DNA from: Paludibacteraceae bacterium
GTDB taxonomy: Bacteria > Bacteroidota > Bacteroidia > Bacteroidales > Paludibacteraceae
NCBI GenBank assembly: GCA_024400275.1
Contig: JAKSMY010000013.1
Location: 1-41,467 of the forward strand
Length of the DNA stretch: 41,467 bases
Direction of reading: 5' to 3'
This document shows positions 23,280 through 32,588 of this stretch, one piece after another. Every line of letters begins with the position of its first letter. Position 1 is the stretch's first letter. The position numbers were made by a program, and so were the translations under genes. Under the pieces are notes generated by a model. It did no database searches, was not told where the DNA came from, and saw only the letters and a list, made by a program, of their open reading frames with translations.

Positions 23280-23311
23280 TTTGCGTATATCAAATTTTTG
23301 TTGTATATTTG
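23280..23311 (+). promoter_or_regulatory. Promoter of the IspD-like/licD glycan operon
   Basis: TTTG at 23280-23283, 20 nt, TATATTTG at 23304-23311. The start codon at 23355 lies 43 nt further on. Confidence 0.75.
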
Positions 23312-23354
23312 CGGGCGAAATAATGTATTGGCTATTGAAGATTATTTGAAAGAG

Positions 23355-24026
23355 ATGAAAAATATAGGTGTTATATTGGCAGGCGGAGTAGGAAACCGAA
23401 TGGGGACGGAGTTTCCCAAGCAGTTTCTGCCGTTAAACGGGAAGACCGTTTTAGAGTGCTGCGTAGAGACCTTTCATTGCAACCAAAACATCGATGAAAT
23501 CTGCATAATCTCCCATAAAGATTATATCTTCAAGGTGGAGGAGATGACGGCAACAAACCACTGGACCAAAGTCAAACATATCCTTCCCGGAGGGGCAGAA
23601 CGGCACTTGTCTTCCATGGCAGCAATCAAAGCATACGAAGGACAAAAAGAAGTGTGCCTTCTTATCCACGATGCTGCGCGTCCGTACGTGAGCGAAAAGA
23701 TAATCAACAAGGTGGCGGAGGCGTTGCAAGAACATAAAGCCGTTTGTGTAGCGATTGCCTCGACAGACACGCTTTTAGAGACGGACGCACAAGGTGAATA
23801 TATTGCCGCTATTCCCAATCGCAGTCGCTACCGGAGAGTCCAGACCCCCCAAGGTTTTTGGTTGGAGACGATTACAGCGGCGTACAGGAAAGGGCTTCAA
23901 GATCCCGCTTTCTTGGCAACCGACGATTGCGGAGTCGTATCGCATTACCTTCCCAATGAACCCATCTTTATCGTGGAGGGAGAGGAAGAGAATAGAAAAA
24001 TAACGTATTTGGAGGATTTGAAATAA
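23355..24026 (+). CDS. IspD-family cytidylyltransferase
   Basis: A 223-residue CTP-dependent nucleotidyltransferase starting at ATG 23355 (MKNIGVILAGGVGNRMG); AGAG lies just upstream and the promoter excludes longer starts. Conserved parts are PKQFLPLNGKTVLE, GGAERHLSSM, LIHDAARPYV, RRVQTPQGF, ATDDCGVV and RKITYLEDL. By sequence it could be IspD (methylerythritol phosphate pathway). Its position at the head of a licD-glycosyltransferase operon makes a polyol-phosphate cytidylyltransferase (TarI/Bcs1-like, making CDP-ribitol or CDP-glycerol) an equal or better reading. Deciding needs to know whether another ispD exists elsewhere in the genome. Confidence 0.8.
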   Translation: MKNIGVILAGGVGNRMGTEFPKQFLPLNGKTVLECCVETFHCNQNIDEICIISHKDYIFKVEEMTATNHWTKVKHILPGGAERHLSSMAAIKAYEGQKEVCLLIHDAARPYVSEKIINKVAEALQEHKAVCVAIASTDTLLETDAQGEYIAAIPNRSRYRRVQTPQGFWLETITAAYRKGLQDPAFLATDDCGVVSHYLPNEPIFIVEGEEENRKITYLEDLK

Positions 24027-24064
24027 TATAACAAATTTAAAACAAATAACTATGATAAACAAAC

Positions 24065-24925
24065 ATGAAACACGCTTGGAGAGATTATACCGTTGACGAA
24101 CTACAACAGTTGCATTCGTTTCTGTATGACCTGATTGCAGAATTTGACAGAGTGTGTAAACTTCTGCACCTGCCTTATTTTGCCATAGGAGGGACAGCCA
24201 TCGGTGCTTTATACGACAAGGCTATTCTGCCTTGGGACGATGATGTTGATTTAGGAATGTGCAGGACAGATTATGAAACTTTTTTATCGCAAGCACCATC
24301 TAAATTACAATCAAAATACGTCTTGGTAACTCCGGAGAATTGTCCACACACACCTTATCATTTTGCTAAACTCCGTTTGAAAGGAACCACATTTAAGGAA
24401 GATATAACCAAAAACATAGATATGCCACAAGGCATTTACATCGACATATTCCCCTTTGATAAGGTACCTGATAATTTATTTTTGCAAAGAATACAACGTG
24501 AGAAAATCAATTTTCTAAAATGTTGTATTACAGGAAAAGAAGTATGGATTTGGAAACATTGTGGAAAATGTGAAATATCTTATCCAACAGACAGAGGTTG
24601 GTTTATGTGTTTTTTAACTAAATGCGTGAATCATATTGCTTCAAAGAAAACACTCCTATATTGGTTGTACAAAGAGTCAATTAAGTATAATTCATGTACT
24701 ACCAGATATTGGAATAATGTCATGACCAAAACGGATTTTATAACTTCTTCTGAAATAGAACAAGTAATAACTATACCTTTTGGACCTATTAAAATGAACG
24801 TTGTTTCTGATTTGGAAACATTCTTACGACGCAGTTACCCCTCTTTACATAGGTATAACCAACAAGAGCAGGAAGCCGTTGGAAATCATTGCCCATACCA
24901 ATTATCATTCTCGGAAGAATTATGA
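24065..24925 (+). CDS. LicD-family phosphotransferase
   Basis: A 286-residue member of the LicD/fukutin nucleotidyltransferase-fold family. The signature is AIGGTAIGALYDKAILPWDD (40-59), continuing DVDLGM, with the metal-binding aspartates of PWDDDVD at 57-62. PQGIYIDIFPFDKVP follows at about 134-148. LicD proteins transfer phosphocholine, or ribitol or glycerol phosphate, from a CDP-linked donor to a glycan. The adjacent cytidylyltransferase fits as donor supplier. Base composition is more AT-rich than its neighbours. Stop and next start share ATGA. Confidence 0.88.
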   Translation: MKHAWRDYTVDELQQLHSFLYDLIAEFDRVCKLLHLPYFAIGGTAIGALYDKAILPWDDDVDLGMCRTDYETFLSQAPSKLQSKYVLVTPENCPHTPYHFAKLRLKGTTFKEDITKNIDMPQGIYIDIFPFDKVPDNLFLQRIQREKINFLKCCITGKEVWIWKHCGKCEISYPTDRGWFMCFLTKCVNHIASKKTLLYWLYKESIKYNSCTTRYWNNVMTKTDFITSSEIEQVITIPFGPIKMNVVSDLETFLRRSYPSLHRYNQQEQEAVGNHCPYQLSFSEEL

Positions 24926-26112
24926 ATATCCTGTTTGTAACCAATAAAAATGTTTATCCGCTTATCGGCGGGATAGAGCGCATCACGTATGTGCTGGCAC
25001 AGGCGTTTACCAATCTGTACCAATACAAATGCTATTCCCTCTACACACAGGAGAACGCCCAAGGAAAAACAACAGATGATGTCTTTGCCGGTAAATATCT
25101 GCTTAACAAGGAGGCAGACGAGGCAGAGCAAGTAGCCGATTGCATTCAAAAATGGCAAATAGACATCATTATCGCACAAGGGGCAGACGGAGCCGTCAAC
25201 AGCCGAATGCCGATGTTGCGAGAAGCGGTAAACAGAGCCAAGCGGGGAAAATTGCTGTTTGTGTTCCACAACATGCCGGGATTTGAACTGGTGAAAATGG
25301 ATTGGGCTGTTCTATTGTCCCGTATCGCACACGGTTCCAACATAAAAGCCAATCTCAAGTTGGTAATGATGCAAATCCTGCAAACGATTGCGCCAAAGTT
25401 ATGTAAAAAGATAATTGCGCCAAAGTATATCAACCCCTATGTTGCCGCAGATAAAGTGGTGCTGCTATCCGATAAATTCATAGATAGTTACAATGATTTC
25501 GTACAAGGGGACATATCGAAATATGCGGTTGTTAACAATATGCTTTCGTACGATTTTGTTACCGACGAAAAAGTGACGGATAAGCAGAAAGAAGTTGTTG
25601 TTGTTGCCCGAATGGAGGAACGGCAAAAACGCATTTCGTACGCTTTGCGTATCTGGAGAATGGTACAAAAGCAGCATGAGGATTGGACACTGAACATTGT
25701 CGGTTATGGCGAAGATTTGGAATATTACAAGCGATTAGCACAAAAGTGGGATTTGACCCATATCCGCTTTGAGGGTCTTCAAGCCCCACTACCCTATTAT
25801 CGCCGTGCATCTATTTTTATGATGGTGTCGTCTTTTGAAGGTTGGGGGTTAACCATTACCGAGGCACAGCAATGCGGGTGTGTTACCATCGCTTTTGACA
25901 GTTTCGGCGCGGCACAGGATATCATTACAGACAAACAAAACGGTTATCTTATTCCCGACAAGGATATCAACGGTTATGCAAAGGGATTGTCGGATTTGAT
26001 GGACAACGAAGATTTACGAACGGAGATAAGTAACCACAGTATGGAAAGTTGCCGACGTTTCAGTGCGGAAAACATCGCCAAACAATGGAACCAATTATTT
26101 GAATCGCTATGA
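24922..26112 (+). CDS. Family 4 (GT-B) glycosyltransferase
   Basis: A 396-residue GT-B glycosyltransferase. I start at ATG 24922 (MNILFVTNKNVYPLIGGIER), overlapping the licD stop by 4 bp. The N-terminal acceptor domain carries GGIERITYVLAQAF; the C-terminal donor domain has VVVVARMEERQKRI, then SSFEGWGLTITEAQQCG with the E-x7-E-type motif, and AFDSFGAAQDII. Substrates unknown; a surface polysaccharide role is inferred. It overlaps the following gene by 4 bp. Confidence 0.88.
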   Translation: MNILFVTNKNVYPLIGGIERITYVLAQAFTNLYQYKCYSLYTQENAQGKTTDDVFAGKYLLNKEADEAEQVADCIQKWQIDIIIAQGADGAVNSRMPMLREAVNRAKRGKLLFVFHNMPGFELVKMDWAVLLSRIAHGSNIKANLKLVMMQILQTIAPKLCKKIIAPKYINPYVAADKVVLLSDKFIDSYNDFVQGDISKYAVVNNMLSYDFVTDEKVTDKQKEVVVVARMEERQKRISYALRIWRMVQKQHEDWTLNIVGYGEDLEYYKRLAQKWDLTHIRFEGLQAPLPYYRRASIFMMVSSFEGWGLTITEAQQCGCVTIAFDSFGAAQDIITDKQNGYLIPDKDINGYAKGLSDLMDNEDLRTEISNHSMESCRRFSAENIAKQWNQLFESL

Positions 26113-27113
26113 TAAAAGTAAGTGTTATATTGCCCGTTTACGGTGTTGCGGAATATATAGAAAAATGTACACGGAGTTTGCTCGCTCAGACGCTGCAAGA
26201 GATGGAATTTATTTTTGTGGACGACCATGGTCCTGACAATAGTATCGAACTTGCCAAACAAGCGATAAAAGGACATACACGCGAAAAACAATTCATATTC
26301 TTGAAACCGGAGCATAACTTAGGTGCGGGTATGGCCCGTAATTTCGCTATCCCTTATGCAAAAGGAGAATATATTGCTTTCGTGGACTCGGACGATTGGG
26401 TGGAGCCTGATATGTTTGAGCAATTATATGAGGCAGCCAAAGACGCAGACATTTGTTATTGTCAGGCTTTTAAGGACTATACAGACGGGGCAAAAACGGA
26501 AATACTGACCAATCCTGTTGTGGAAGACGGTATCTTTGACGACAAGAAACGGAACTATTTCCTGACTCATTATGTATCCCTTTTTTGGACCTTTCTCTAC
26601 AAGCGGGAATTGGTTATGGAGCGTTCTATCCGTTTCTCGGAAGACAGAAGTGCAGATGATACCTACTTTGAGACCTGTGCCCTTTTGACGGCTCAAACCG
26701 TTGCCCGCGTGGATAAGCCGTTTTATCATTATCTCATCCGTCCGGGGTCGGTTTGTTCAACCAAAGACAGCGTCAAATATAAAAAACGTTTAGCCACGTT
26801 CTCCCGTTTAATGCGTTATGCAAAGGAGCAGAAGGTATATGGACAGTTCAAAGATGCCATAGACTACCTATATATCAAGAAGGGTTATCTTGCCACATTG
26901 GAGAATTATTTAATCAATTCATTGGAACCCCAATCGGAGATATTTCGCTCTATTCACGAGTCACTCCTTACAGAAGTTCCCGATTATAAGCAAAATATCT
27001 TCCTAAAATCACATTTCCAGATTCGCGTACTGGTGACCTTGACGCATCGTTGCCCGCGAACGGCTATGCGTGTGCTGACTTGGTATGCTAAAAAAACAAA
27101 TGCGGTCGTTTGA
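26109..27113 (+). CDS. Family 2 glycosyltransferase
   Basis: A 334-residue GT-A enzyme: VSVILPVYGVAEYIEKCTRS at the start, FIFVDDHGPDNS, NLGAGMARNFAIPYAKGEYI, and the DSDDW metal motif (FVDSDDWVEPDMFEQ). Unlike the family 2 enzyme at 9505 it has no strong C-terminal membrane segment. It is last in the operon, and its 3' end overlaps the convergent yfhO gene by 26 bp, leaving no room for a terminator between them. Confidence 0.9.
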   Translation: MIKVSVILPVYGVAEYIEKCTRSLLAQTLQEMEFIFVDDHGPDNSIELAKQAIKGHTREKQFIFLKPEHNLGAGMARNFAIPYAKGEYIAFVDSDDWVEPDMFEQLYEAAKDADICYCQAFKDYTDGAKTEILTNPVVEDGIFDDKKRNYFLTHYVSLFWTFLYKRELVMERSIRFSEDRSADDTYFETCALLTAQTVARVDKPFYHYLIRPGSVCSTKDSVKYKKRLATFSRLMRYAKEQKVYGQFKDAIDYLYIKKGYLATLENYLINSLEPQSEIFRSIHESLLTEVPDYKQNIFLKSHFQIRVLVTLTHRCPRTAMRVLTWYAKKTNAVV

Positions 27114-29598
27114 TGTTGCGCTTTCTAACCGTGGTAATGATGGCTGCAATCAGCGTCATGAGAATGATAGCCAGACAGCACACGGCTAATATGTTTCCTT
27201 TTCGAATACTTTCCGGGTCGAACTCAAAGCAAATTTGGTGCTCTCCGGCAGGAATGTTGAGTGCGCGCAACATATAGTTGACACGGTAAATATCGGCAGA
27301 TTGACCGTCTATGGTCGCTTTCCATCCATAGGGGTAATATATTTCCGAAAAGACCGCCAAACGCTCCGAATGTGTCGTTGACTGATAGGTAATTTTATGA
27401 GGATAATACTTAATCAATTCTATCATGTCATTTTGAGATTCCGGTGCAGTACGGGAAATAGACGGCAGAAGACCGGCATTGGCCTGTAAAGTAGTATCCG
27501 CTACCGCTATGTGACGAAGGTCGATTGTGTTGAGGGCAGCCGATTCGTCGTTGGCATTATTGACATAATAAACTTCATCCACAAACCAAGCGTTACCGAA
27601 TGCATCGGGATTGAGATAGGGGAATGGCTGTCCGTCCCGTCCCTGAGTGATGATGTATTTGGTGTTGAGCATATTGAGAACCGGCATGTGCATCTTGGAT
27701 ATATGCTCATCTATAAGATCTTGATAGCGACGCAATTTAGCGGCAGAATAGCCGCCTACGGACTTGAGATAATAGGACGTGCGGGCATCGTTGAAGGTGT
27801 TGACGGTGAGATTGATGACCCGATAGTAGGTGGTATCTGTCTCTAATAATTGCTTCTCGTACGGCAACATCTTGAACGCCTTATCGCGTTCTTTGACAGG
27901 AACAAACAGGCTGTCGTTGCAATAACGTTTGTCCACGGTCCACATATCTGCAACGATAAGGGCGGCAAGGGCTATACCGAACCAACGGGAGAGTTTGTCT
28001 TGTGCGGCTTTATCGTTCGTTTTATAGCGTTTCTGTGCATATACAAACACCAAACCGGTGCCCAATAATACAAACCACCAACTGCGCCAAGCGTCGGCAC
28101 TTATCATTGCTTGCCGTTGGTCTAAGATGGCACGGTAAATTTGGTCTCCTACTTGTCCCTTCCATTGTGCATCATACGACGAGGTTACATCTATACCGCT
28201 ACTCGTAAGCGCAATCAGCAGACAAACCACGCCGGTCGTTCCACCCGCAATGAAGATGCTGTTACGCACTTTCTTCCACTCCAATGTTCCATCGGCAATT
28301 GCCTTGAGGGCCAAGAATCCGAGTATCGGAACCGTGATCTCTGCCACAATAAGGATACTCTCCACCGCACGGAACTTATTGTACATGGGGAAGTAGGTGA
28401 AGAAAAATTCGGTGAGTGGCATAAAATGCCGTCCCCAAGCAAGTGCAACAGAGATGAGAGTCGCGATGAGCAGTGCCCATTTATAGGGACCGGAAACAAT
28501 CAATAAACCGAGTAAAAAGAGGAAGACAATGATGGCTCCCATATAGACAGGTCCACTCGTAAAGGCCTTCTCGCCCCAATAGGTTGGTGCGGCTTGGCAA
28601 AAACCTTTCGCCTGACGGGCAGGAACACCCATGTGCTTGAGGTCTTTTTCGAGTTGGCTGTCTTTACCGAGATTATAGCCGCTGGCTCCACCCATATAAT
28701 TGGGAACGAGGAAAGTCATCGTTTCGTTGATACCGTACGACCAAGCGGTAGCATAATCCAAATCGAGTCCTTTGGTCTTGTTGTTCTCGTCGGTTTCCTT
28801 AACCAAATCGGAATGTCCTCCCCGCATAGTTTGCGAACTATATTCCTGATTGGCAAAGAAATTAGCCGAACCCGTTCCCAAACCGATAAGGAAAGCGACA
28901 GCAAAAACTCCTACGGATGTACCAAACTGTTTCCAAGTCCTGTCTTTGATGGCTTGTGCCAATTCCGCACAACCGAAGATGGCTATCATCAGGCACATAT
29001 AGTATCCCATTTGGGGATGACTGTAAAAACCGACATACGTAAAGAACATCGTTACAAAAGCCCCCCAAAGGTACTTTTGCCTAAAACAAAGAAGAAACCC
29101 GACAATAACAAGGGTAAACCACGTGAGCGTATAACACTTGCTCAAGTGGGCGGCAGCAATGATAATAAGGAAGTAACTGCTCAACGCAATGGCAAAAGCG
29201 CCTGCCATACTCAACCACTTGTCAATATTAAATGCCCGCATGAGCAAATAGAAGGCAAACAGGTAGTAAAGCAGAATAAAGAGAGCATACCTGGTGCCCA
29301 ATCCAAATAGGACTTTAAGGGGGCGCGTAATCTTGTCTGTTAAGAATCGGCCTCCACCGCCAATCTGATAAGTGGGCATTCCGCCAAACATCGAGTTGGT
29401 CCACCATGTCTCTACACCTGTGTTCGCCCTGTTATTTATACATTCCTGAGAAGCCGAAGAGGCATTGATATTATCCCCTGCGTAAATAACCTTACCCTCT
29501 ACTGAAGGCCAGAAATAAATGGCTGATGCCAACACAAACACAAACAAGATAATCAGGTTGGGCAGCAATGCCTTCCAATCAATATTCAATTTCTTCAT
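27088..29598 (-). CDS. YfhO-family membrane protein
   Basis: An 836-residue polytopic membrane protein. The N-terminal part is highly hydrophobic with many spans (first one LIILFVFVLASAIYFWP), the motif GDNINASSASQE in the first loop, and a soluble beta-rich region near the C-terminus (YYPYGWKATIDGQ, then AGEHQICFEFDP) before a last span. This is the YfhO/DUF6541-type layout. Gram-positive YfhO proteins are linked to lipoteichoic acid glycosylation; the role in Bacteroidota is not established. It lies 11 bp after the merR-like gene and is the last gene of the long minus-strand run. Confidence 0.85.
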   Translation of the reverse strand: MKKLNIDWKALLPNLIILFVFVLASAIYFWPSVEGKVIYAGDNINASSASQECINNRANTGVETWWTNSMFGGMPTYQIGGGGRFLTDKITRPLKVLFGLGTRYALFILLYYLFAFYLLMRAFNIDKWLSMAGAFAIALSSYFLIIIAAAHLSKCYTLTWFTLVIVGFLLCFRQKYLWGAFVTMFFTYVGFYSHPQMGYYMCLMIAIFGCAELAQAIKDRTWKQFGTSVGVFAVAFLIGLGTGSANFFANQEYSSQTMRGGHSDLVKETDENNKTKGLDLDYATAWSYGINETMTFLVPNYMGGASGYNLGKDSQLEKDLKHMGVPARQAKGFCQAAPTYWGEKAFTSGPVYMGAIIVFLFLLGLLIVSGPYKWALLIATLISVALAWGRHFMPLTEFFFTYFPMYNKFRAVESILIVAEITVPILGFLALKAIADGTLEWKKVRNSIFIAGGTTGVVCLLIALTSSGIDVTSSYDAQWKGQVGDQIYRAILDQRQAMISADAWRSWWFVLLGTGLVFVYAQKRYKTNDKAAQDKLSRWFGIALAALIVADMWTVDKRYCNDSLFVPVKERDKAFKMLPYEKQLLETDTTYYRVINLTVNTFNDARTSYYLKSVGGYSAAKLRRYQDLIDEHISKMHMPVLNMLNTKYIITQGRDGQPFPYLNPDAFGNAWFVDEVYYVNNANDESAALNTIDLRHIAVADTTLQANAGLLPSISRTAPESQNDMIELIKYYPHKITYQSTTHSERLAVFSEIYYPYGWKATIDGQSADIYRVNYMLRALNIPAGEHQICFEFDPESIRKGNILAVCCLAIILMTLIAAIITTVRKRNIKRPHLFF

Positions 29599-29609
29599 AG
29601 TCCTTATAA

Positions 29610-29933
29610 TTATATACTTGCTCTTAAATCTACCAATTGCCGGCGCAAACGGAGCAAAATCTCCGTGGCACGTTGGCGTGCGTCGGTGTTCTTAACTCCT
29701 GAACGAAGTTCGTTTTTAATTGCCTCCAATCGTGTGATTTTCAGTTCATCACGAATATATTTCACTTGTTTGACAAAAGCAATGTCCGTCTCGGAATAGA
29801 AGCGGTTACCATGTGCATCTTTGCGCGGATTGAGTTCTTCAAACTGCTCCTCCCAATAACGCAAAGTAGAAGCCGGCAACGCGGTTTGTTGCATTGTCTC
29901 ACGCAAAGAATAATATGCTTTATGCGCCTCCAT
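29610..29933 (-). CDS. MerR-family transcriptional regulator
   Basis: A 107-residue protein with a MerR-type winged helix (YYSLRETMQQTALPASTLRYW, in parts, then EEQFEELNPRKDAHGNRFYS and DIAFVKQVKYIRDEL). The start is ATG 29933, forming TAATG with the stop of the lytic transglycosylase gene, so translation is probably coupled. There is no effector-binding domain beyond a short helical tail (ATEILLRLRRQLVDLRASI), so it likely acts as a small dimeric regulator. Target unknown. Confidence 0.85.
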   Translation of the reverse strand: MEAHKAYYSLRETMQQTALPASTLRYWEEQFEELNPRKDAHGNRFYSETDIAFVKQVKYIRDELKITRLEAIKNELRSGVKNTDARQRATEILLRLRRQLVDLRASI

Positions 29934-31039
29934 TATTTGCCTATACGTAATGTTTTGCCGATAGAAAGGTTGTCCGATTTGAGTCCGTTCCACGCTTTCA
30001 GTTGCTTAACCGAAACATGAAATTTCTTACCGATTCCGCTTAATGTATCGCCTTTCTTCACCTTATAGTAAGTTACTCCATTGACGGAATAGCCGCCGGC
30101 AGGTCCTTGCCTATGCAACATCTCTATCTCGTCACGGCGGTTATTGACCAGTTCATCGGCACGGTGCCGGAAAATGGTATCCTGTTGCTCAATGTAATTC
30201 GTTACCAACTCGGCAGGGAGGCACAAAGCATACCCTTTATTGCCGGGCAGAATATCTCTCGGATACTGCGGATTAAGACGACGCAACGTATCCAGACCTA
30301 TGCCCAAAATGTCTGCTACCTGATTCAAATGCAAACGTTCCGTAATCACCAAGGTATCCGTTTGCGGATAGGACGAAGCCGTGTCGGGACATATATCATG
30401 CAAATCGGCATAGTTCATCACATAGCAGGCTGCGATATAAATAGGCAAGTAGGAACGTGTCTCGTGAGGCAGGAAAGGATAAATAGACCAGAAATCTGTT
30501 TTTCCGCCACTTCGTGCAATAGCCTTTTTGACGTTACCCGGACCGCAATTATACGCCGCTATGACTAAGTTCCAATCGTGAAAATCCTCAAACAGCCGTT
30601 GCAAGAATCGGCAGGCAGCGTCGGTTGAGCAGAACGGATCCATTCGCTCGTCAACCAATGAATTGACTTCCAATCCGTATAATTTGCCCGTTGCAGGCAT
30701 AAACTGCCATAATCCGGCAGCCCCCATGTGCGAACGCGCCGTTGGATTAAGGGCGGATTCTATAACCGGCAGATAGCAAAGTTCATACGGCAGATTATAC
30801 TTGCCCAGTACGTCCCAGAACAAAGGAAAATAATAGTCTGCTCTCGCCAATAGACGGGCAGTCAGTTGATAATTTTTCAGATAACGCTGAATATACGTTC
30901 CCACCACAGGATTATAGGGCATTTCAATCTCGTAAGGGAGATACTGCAAACGCTGCTTGTAGAGGGAATCCATGTTCTCGCCACGGACGAACCGACTCCC
31001 CGCGCACACGCACAACAATATAAGGAGTGCTTTTCTCAT
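29933..31039 (-). CDS. Lytic transglycosylase with LysM domain (MltD-like)
   Basis: A 368-residue exported peptidoglycan lyase. The signal peptide is MRKALLILLCVCAGSRFVRG. The SLT domain (about 80-220) has the catalytic glutamate E94 in PVIESALNP, then GAAGLWQFMPATG (106-118) and IAAYNCGPGNV. A degenerate LysM-like segment precedes one clear C-terminal LysM (YYKVKKGDTLSGIGKKFHVS, to the end) for glycan binding. It cleaves between N-acetylmuramic acid and N-acetylglucosamine in the periplasm. It overlaps the DUF5683 gene by 4 bp. The parA-parB-DUF5683-transglycosylase order is a recurring Bacteroidota arrangement. Confidence 0.92.
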   Translation of the reverse strand: MRKALLILLCVCAGSRFVRGENMDSLYKQRLQYLPYEIEMPYNPVVGTYIQRYLKNYQLTARLLARADYYFPLFWDVLGKYNLPYELCYLPVIESALNPTARSHMGAAGLWQFMPATGKLYGLEVNSLVDERMDPFCSTDAACRFLQRLFEDFHDWNLVIAAYNCGPGNVKKAIARSGGKTDFWSIYPFLPHETRSYLPIYIAACYVMNYADLHDICPDTASSYPQTDTLVITERLHLNQVADILGIGLDTLRRLNPQYPRDILPGNKGYALCLPAELVTNYIEQQDTIFRHRADELVNNRRDEIEMLHRQGPAGGYSVNGVTYYKVKKGDTLSGIGKKFHVSVKQLKAWNGLKSDNLSIGKTLRIGK

Positions 31040-31767
31040 TTGAAAGTAAATGCCAAATGAACCTCGGCAGACCTTTGCTGATTGATAAAATCGTTGTATA
31101 TCTGTGGTGTCACATTCATACTCAAATCGGGAGATATGTCAAAGTCAAAGAGTTGAGCGTCAACGAAAGCATCTACAAGCGACAAAGCATAAACCAGCAC
31201 AGTCGCGACAATACCCAAGTCTCTATATCGCCGATATAGATTCTGTTTGTTATTAAGCGTTTGCGTATAGGTTGCACGTCCGCCCATCGACTCAATCGTA
31301 TAGCCTTTGGGAAGAATAGCATTGTAGGAACGATTCGGGTCGGTAGATAACGTTACATCGGTTAATATATCCCAATATGCCTGCTTGTAATCCTGATAGA
31401 GGCTGCCGTTCCACACAATTGCATATATGCACCCCATCAGGGCACCATATACAATAGGCAGTTTCCAATAACTGCGGTTGTATATTTGTCCCAATCCGGG
31501 GAATATAGCCCCCATCCAAACGGACTTGGAAGGATTGGGTCGCCAGCCGTCAATCCATGTGGCATTGGCAACGGAAGGCAAAGAGTCCCCGATAATTATT
31601 TCGGACGTATTATTGACAACGACCAAAGTATCGGTCATGGTGCTGTTTTCGTTTCTTTCACCGGAAACCATAGTGACTTGCACCGAATCGCCGTTCTCCA
31701 GTTCAACCGTTTGCCCCATTGCCCACAGGGGAAGTCCAATCAATATGACAGCAAGGAAACGTTTCAA
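31036..31767 (-). CDS. DUF5683 domain membrane protein
   Basis: A 243-residue exported or membrane protein. It has a signal-like N-terminus (MKRFLAVILIGLPLWAMGQ) and an acidic stretch. The DUF5683 core follows: PNPSKSVWMGAIFPGLGQIYNRSYWK (in parts), a membrane span (IVYGALMGCIYAIVWNG), and another near VATVLVYALSLVDAFVDAQL. Function unknown; it is conserved beside parAB in Bacteroidota. It overlaps parB and the transglycosylase gene by 4 bp on each side. Confidence 0.85.
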   Translation of the reverse strand: MKRFLAVILIGLPLWAMGQTVELENGDSVQVTMVSGERNENSTMTDTLVVVNNTSEIIIGDSLPSVANATWIDGWRPNPSKSVWMGAIFPGLGQIYNRSYWKLPIVYGALMGCIYAIVWNGSLYQDYKQAYWDILTDVTLSTDPNRSYNAILPKGYTIESMGGRATYTQTLNNKQNLYRRYRDLGIVATVLVYALSLVDAFVDAQLFDFDISPDLSMNVTPQIYNDFINQQRSAEVHLAFTFK

Positions 31768-32588
31768 CGTATGCGGGCTATTATTTGATATAACTGCTGC
31801 TCGTTTTCAAACGAGATCGTCAAATGATGATCGGCAATTTTTACTTTTGTTCCCAATCGTTGCTCCAGTTGGCGTTGCTGAATACGGAAAGGCGAAACTT
31901 TTCTGGCAGCCGTTGATTTGGCAGGTTTATTATCGGTTACCAGTTCCTCCACACGGCGCACGCTGAGTCCCTCTTTCAGTATTTTATGATAAATAGCCAA
32001 TTGCTGTTCCGTAGATTGGCTACCCAGAATGGCACGTGCATGCCCCATATCCAATTTTTTCTCTTTGATACCGATTTGTATCTCGGCAGGTAATTTCAGC
32101 AAGCGGAGATAATTGGCCACCGTAGCGCGTTTCTTCCCCACCCTTTCGGACATTTTTTCCTGCGTCAGATTATAATCTTCCATCAGCCGTTGGTACGCCA
32201 GGGCTATCTCGATAGCATCTAAGTCTTCGCGCTGGATATTCTCAATCAACGCCCACTCCATCACCTGCTCGTCCTTAGCGGTTCTGATATAAGCGGGAAT
32301 AGTGGCCAACTCCGCCATCTTGGCAGCACGGTAACGGCGTTCACCGGCAATAATCATGTAGGTCCCGTCGGCATTTTTTCGCAATGTGATAGGAGATATC
32401 ACGCCGTGTTCGCGGATAGAGTCACTCAATTCACTCAGTGCCTCTTCGTCAAAGGTTCTGCGCGGCTGATTGGGATTTGCTGCTATCAAATCCAGACTTA
32501 CCTCACTGATTGAACTTGAACCTCCGGTAGATATATGGGTATCAATCAAGGCATCTAAACCGCGCCCCAATCCTGTCATTTTTCTCAT
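31764..32588 (-). CDS. parB: Chromosome partition protein ParB
   Basis: A 274-residue ParB/Spo0J. The N-terminal CTP-binding domain has NPNQPRRTFDEEALSELSDS, ISPITLR and the GERRYRAAKM motif; the central helix-turn-helix is around LTQEKMSERVGKKRATVANYLRLLKL, in parts; a short C-terminal dimerisation domain follows. It binds parS sites and works with ParA to segregate chromosome origins. No convincing parS palindrome (TGTTTCACGTGAAACA type) was found in the window. It overlaps parA by 4 bp. Confidence 0.95.
   Translation of the reverse strand: MRKMTGLGRGLDALIDTHISTGGSSSISEVSLDLIAANPNQPRRTFDEEALSELSDSIREHGVISPITLRKNADGTYMIIAGERRYRAAKMAELATIPAYIRTAKDEQVMEWALIENIQREDLDAIEIALAYQRLMEDYNLTQEKMSERVGKKRATVANYLRLLKLPAEIQIGIKEKKLDMGHARAILGSQSTEQQLAIYHKILKEGLSVRRVEELVTDNKPAKSTAARKVSPFRIQQRQLEQRLGTKVKIADHHLTISFENEQQLYQIIARIR

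Noticed and set aside
29110..29130. CACGTG-containing sites (also near 4278, 6181, 8829, 9300, 14230) as parS
   Set aside because: Only the central hexamer matches; none extends to the 16-bp TGTTTCACGTGAAACA palindrome within two mismatches.
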